From JACJYM01 sp965230495 (GTDB lineage Bacteria; Bacteroidota; Bacteroidia; Chitinophagales; Saprospiraceae): a stretch of 64,000 nt of DNA. This document shows positions 60,412-64,000 of this stretch, in pieces. The position numbers and the translations under genes are program-made. Under the pieces are notes generated by a model. The model worked only from the letters and a program-made list of their open reading frames with translations. It searched no databases and was not told where the DNA came from. The DNA lies in NCBI GenBank assembly GCA_965230495.1, contig OZ246004.1:744001-808000 (forward strand), read 5' to 3'. Numbering within the stretch: position 1 is the stretch's first letter; the number at the start of each line of letters is the position of its first letter.

Positions 60412-63400
60412 ATGATCAGAGGGCTATTCCCCCAAAGAACCAAGAAATGGGTCTTTATTTGCCTGTGCTTTGTTGTTGTAGTACCCCTAGAAGCACAAAT
60501 AGTATATGAAGACCTCTATACGCAGAACTCGTTTAATAACCAAAGTATAGACACATCGCTGCCCGTGGGAGCTACTGCGGGTTCAGCAGATGTGACCAAT
60601 GGCTCCAGTAGCTATATTATTCCTATTCAGATTCCAGCAGGAACCAATGGCGTGGCTCCAGAGCTATCCATTGCCTATAACTCGCAAGGGGGTGATGGAC
60701 ATTTGGGAATTGGTTGGAATATCACAGGACTCTCAGCCATATCACGAGGACTCAACACCATTTATCACGATGGCGAATCCAAAGGAATTGCTCTTAGCAG
60801 TGATGATGCTCTGCTCTTGGATGGCATGCGACTCAGAGAAGTGTCTGCGGGTGTTTTCAAAAAGGAAATGGATGACTATTCCACCATTGAAGCAATGGGA
60901 AGTTTGGGTTCTAAGGCTCTTTGGTATCGTCAGGAGACCAAATATGGAGTGGTCATTGAGTATGGAAAAGAAAATAATTCTGTCCTCGCCAAAACAGATG
61001 GAACGGAGATTATCCTCTGGCGAGTGAGCAAGATCATCTATAAGGATGGCAACTACATTTCGTTTCATTATACCAGTACCGATAGAGATTCCCGTATTAC
61101 CTCAATTGAATACACCGGAAATGATGCGGCAGGGTTAAGTCCTTTTGCGAAGATTAGTTTCTCATATGCCGACAGAGAGAGCACGAGTAATACCACCTAC
61201 GAAGCAGGATCGAAAATTGTAAGAAAGTATCTATTACGAGAAATTACGATTTCCTCAAAGAGCAACCCAACAGGTCCTTTTAGTATTCATAAAAAATATA
61301 AGTTTACCTACGCTACAGACGGTATTAATGCTTTTTTAAAGGAAGTAACAGAAACCGACGGTCTTGATGAACTCAACCCCACCATTTTCAAATATGGAGA
61401 TATTCCTACCCAAGATTTTACCTATGATGGATTTAGCCAGTTTGAATCGCTCGGCAACCCGACTGATATTTTTACAGGAGATTTCAATGGGGATGGTCTT
61501 TCTGATTTCCTGAAAGCAGAAATTGAATATAACAACGGGCATAAATACTATTCCGATTTTGAGGTGCATACCACAGAACTGGAAAGCAGCACGGTCGGGT
61601 TGACCTTTAACTATCAATTTACCAAATCCCTCACTGATCTGGGAACAATCACAGAGTATAATGCAGGGTATAATTTCTTTTCTTCTGATATGACAGGAGA
61701 AGGACGTGATGATGCTGTTTTTGCCATTACAAAGATCATAGCAAATTCACCTTACGTTTCGAGTGTGGCTGTTTTTGAGATGAATGCCAATGCGACAGAT
61801 GCTACGCAAGAAACCATCACTATTGATGTAGTGGATAACGATCTTTTCTATGATCCGGGAAACAGATATATGCATTTGGGTGATTATAATGGCGACGGGG
61901 TTACAGACATTATTCTGATACTAAGTGACATTGGATTGGTGACCAATACGGTGTATATCTATTATGGCAACGAATCCACAGAATTTGAGGCCATTAGTTT
62001 AGTAGGGACTAGCCATTTTGATCTGAATGATTGGGACGTAAAAAACGTCAATACCATTGATTATGATGGAGATGGGAGAAATGAGCTTATGATCACTGGT
62101 GGACTAAAAAGTGAAATATACCGCTTCAATGACCTAGAGGCAACAGCAGTTATTAATCAGGGCTTCCCAACTGAGTGGCATCTGATGTGGTTTGGAGACT
62201 TCAATGGGGACAGAAAAACAGATATACTCTCAAGAGGTGATCTAAATGATACGAACGAGGACTGGCATATAGCCATTGCAAAGGGCGATGGAACTTTCGA
62301 TGAAGACCCATTCATTTGGCCTACCAATAAACCTATTGTGGATGAAGACTATCTAGGGAACATTATTAGTGTGGCCGATTTTAATGGAGATGGTCGCTCC
62401 GATATTTTGAGAGGTAATAGTGTCAACACCAACACAGAAGTTTACTACAGCAGAGGGGATGATTTTGAAGATATAATTCTGAGTACCTATACCAATATTA
62501 TTAATAGGTATGGAACGCAGGATATGAACGGAGATGGTCGCTCTGATCTGTATATCCGAGGAACGACGCAAGGACCAGCCGATCTGCTTCGCCTTAAATC
62601 GGAAGGAGAAGACTTACTCCTTGAAAAGATCAAGAATGGGCATGGGCATGTAAGTAGCTTTGGATATCGCAATACCGCCAGAGATACCTTTGTCTATGAA
62701 AGAACCGAATTTACCAGTCACCCGATCAATACCGTTCAGCCTCCTATGTTCTTGCCTTACTCACTCTACAAAGATGGATTTAGAACCAGCTACTATAAAT
62801 ACACCGATGCTAAGCTTCATAAGGAAGGAAAAGGATTTTTAGGATTTGCCGAGATAGAAACTTCCAGTGGTGCTCCTGATATGTCAGAGCAGATGAAATA
62901 TAAGCTCTACGATGAGCAGATGGTCATGCTCCCTGATACCATAATCAAAAAGCATGAGGATGATATCATGCATATCAGAGCCATCACTAATACCTTTTAC
63001 AATAGCTACGATAGCAATGGTGATCTGGAAACCTATAGAACCCATGTCACCGAAACAGATGATGAAAATGTTTTTGAGGGGAGGTGGAAGGTCACTTCTA
63101 CTACCTTCGATGATTATGGAAATGCCACCTTTAGTTCGGTAGATAATAATGACCTAGATGGAGTTACAGTGACTACTGTTTATGAGGAGTTTGGTACACC
63201 GATTCCAGCCATGCCGACTAGTGTCACCACCAATGCCTCTCGAGCAGGGCAGCCAAATTATACGACAGTTGAGAAGCATTTCTACAACGGCATTGGGCAG
63301 GTAGATTCTACGATTCAGTTTTTTGGAGAAGAAGAAGCTTTATTTACTAGTTACTCCTATAATAGTTTAGGTAATAGAACAGCAACCAGAATCCATGCCA

Positions 63401-64000
63401 ATGGTGAAGAAACAAGAACGAGTGGCAGTATCTTTGATTGGGCAGGGCGGTACATAGAAACGGCAACCAATACGCTCGGGCAAACGTCTACTTCCAATTA
63501 TTCCATTTGGGGAAAACCCATTTCTACCACTGGCATAGATGGGTTAACCACAAGCTACCAATATGATGGATTTGGAAGACTGGAAAAAACAACCGTTCCG
63601 CAAGGCTATGATATCGATGAGGTGTATGATTGGGATGCAGGAGCAGCGGTATATACTCGTACTACTGAGCATCCTGGACGTCCTGATGTAACCACCTATC
63701 ACGACAATTTAGATAGAGTAATCCAAACAGATATTGAGGGATTTGGGCTTACCAAAACCAGTACGGCCACCTATGACCTGAGGGGGAACGTGCAAACGAG
63801 TGTAAGTCCTACAGGATTTACCACCACCACTACCTATGACGACTACAACAGACCCATAACCATCGTGGATGATTTTGGGACTACTTCTTTTGTTTATTCA
63901 TATAGCGATATACCAGAAACCAATGGAGCACTCCATACCGAGACAACCAATGCTGCGGGACAAGTCAGCACTAAAGTCACCGATGCCTCAGGTTACGTGG
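60412..64000 (+). CDS. Giant SpvB / FG-GAP / RHS-repeat protein, 3' end cut by the window
   Basis: The frame opens at ATG 60412 and is open to the right edge (1196 codons seen). A signal peptide (about 1-28) is followed by an SpvB-type domain (YIIPIQIPAGTNGVAPELS, AYNSQGGDGHLGIGWNITG, about 60-115). Seven FG-GAP/VCBS-like calcium-type motifs (DFNGDGLSD, DYNGDGVTD, DYDGDGRNE, DFNGDRKTD, DFNGDGRSD, DMNGDGRSD and a variant DMTGEGRDD) occur between residues about 357 and 712. From about 1040 on there are YD/RHS repeats (YDGFGRLEKTT, YDLRGNVQT). Such proteins form cocoon shells that carry C-terminal toxins, or are surface proteins. The gene is visibly G+C richer than the rest of the window. Confidence 0.85.
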   Translation, partial: MIRGLFPQRTKKWVFICLCFVVVVPLEAQIVYEDLYTQNSFNNQSIDTSLPVGATAGSADVTNGSSSYIIPIQIPAGTNGVAPELSIAYNSQGGDGHLGIGWNITGLSAISRGLNTIYHDGESKGIALSSDDALLLDGMRLREVSAGVFKKEMDDYSTIEAMGSLGSKALWYRQETKYGVVIEYGKENNSVLAKTDGTEIILWRVSKIIYKDGNYISFHYTSTDRDSRITSIEYTGNDAAGLSPFAKISFSYADRESTSNTTYEAGSKIVRKYLLREITISSKSNPTGPFSIHKKYKFTYATDGINAFLKEVTETDGLDELNPTIFKYGDIPTQDFTYDGFSQFESLGNPTDIFTGDFNGDGLSDFLKAEIEYNNGHKYYSDFEVHTTELESSTVGLTFNYQFTKSLTDLGTITEYNAGYNFFSSDMTGEGRDDAVFAITKIIANSPYVSSVAVFEMNANATDATQETITIDVVDNDLFYDPGNRYMHLGDYNGDGVTDIILILSDIGLVTNTVYIYYGNESTEFEAISLVGTSHFDLNDWDVKNVNTIDYDGDGRNELMITGGLKSEIYRFNDLEATAVINQGFPTEWHLMWFGDFNGDRKTDILSRGDLNDTNEDWHIAIAKGDGTFDEDPFIWPTNKPIVDEDYLGNIISVADFNGDGRSDILRGNSVNTNTEVYYSRGDDFEDIILSTYTNIINRYGTQDMNGDGRSDLYIRGTTQGPADLLRLKSEGEDLLLEKIKNGHGHVSSFGYRNTARDTFVYERTEFTSHPINTVQPPMFLPYSLYKDGFRTSYYKYTDAKLHKEGKGFLGFAEIETSSGAPDMSEQMKYKLYDEQMVMLPDTIIKKHEDDIMHIRAITNTFYNSYDSNGDLETYRTHVTETDDENVFEGRWKVTSTTFDDYGNATFSSVDNNDLDGVTVTTVYEEFGTPIPAMPTSVTTNASRAGQPNYTTVEKHFYNGIGQVDSTIQFFGEEEALFTSYSYNSLGNRTATRIHANGEETRTSGSIFDWAGRYIETATNTLGQTSTSNYSIWGKPISTTGIDGLTTSYQYDGFGRLEKTTVPQGYDIDEVYDWDAGAAVYTRTTEHPGRPDVTTYHDNLDRVIQTDIEGFGLTKTSTATYDLRGNVQTSVSPTGFTTTTTYDDYNRPITIVDDFGTTSFVYSYSDIPETNGALHTETTNAAGQVSTKVTDASGYV

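Noticed and set aside
60599..61027. Plus-strand frame of 142 codons
   Set aside because: It lies out of frame inside the SpvB/RHS gene, which is open throughout with recognisable repeats.

Overview
The window looks like a chromosome segment of a gliding, type IX secretion-competent member of the Bacteroidota. The signs are GldC, T9SS type A sorting domains, TamL, FecI/FecR/TonB-receptor signalling, Bacteroidota-restricted families (DUF3822, DUF5522, DUF6580), A+T-rich DNA, almost no Shine-Dalgarno sequences, and tRNA promoters of the TAnnTTTG type. A futalosine hydrolase points to menaquinone made by the futalosine route, which fits the Cytophagales better than the Flavobacteriales. That placement is inference.

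Bases 1-6100 hold the end of a RicT/YaaT-like gene and a five-gene minus-strand operon. The operon has two sugar-isomerase-like TIM barrels, a GMC flavoprotein with its gluconate-2-dehydrogenase-subunit-3-type partner, and an AlkC-like repair protein. It looks like an oxidative sugar pathway. Bases 6181-9497 encode a TonB-dependent receptor with a secreted HmuY-like protein (probable haem uptake), followed by a large T9SS cargo protein with a PA domain (9685-12096).

Bases 12300-45060 are ordinary, tightly packed core genome: a Crp/Fnr regulator, tRNA-Ser, gldC, a zinc phospholipase/nuclease-like protein, DUF368 (PopT-type), mqnB, an endonuclease, purB, ppk1, accD, tRNA-Lys, tsaD, rsmD, tamL, a TrmH-type methyltransferase, a FecI/FecR/TonB-receptor operon, upp, asd, a phosphohexomutase, pcm and tRNA-Pro. 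Three convergent gene pairs end with overlapping stop codons.

Directly after tRNA-Pro(GGG) the content changes to an accessory island (about 45.1-60.2 kb). It carries mobilization genes (a VirD4-like coupling protein, a relaxosome accessory protein, a relaxase), an excisionase-like HTH protein, a serine recombinase, many unrecognised small genes, iteron-like repeats and several strong inverted repeats. No type IV secretion channel and no tyrosine integrase are visible, so it looks mobilizable, or its other end lies beyond the window. A compact run of unrecognised genes ahead of the coupling protein (a membrane protein, a coiled-coil protein, a four-helix membrane protein, a vWA-like secreted protein and a 277-residue protein) is the best candidate here for an undescribed system.

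The last 3.6 kb (60412 to the end) is the start of a giant, visibly G+C-richer SpvB / FG-GAP / RHS-repeat surface or toxin-type protein that runs off the right edge.
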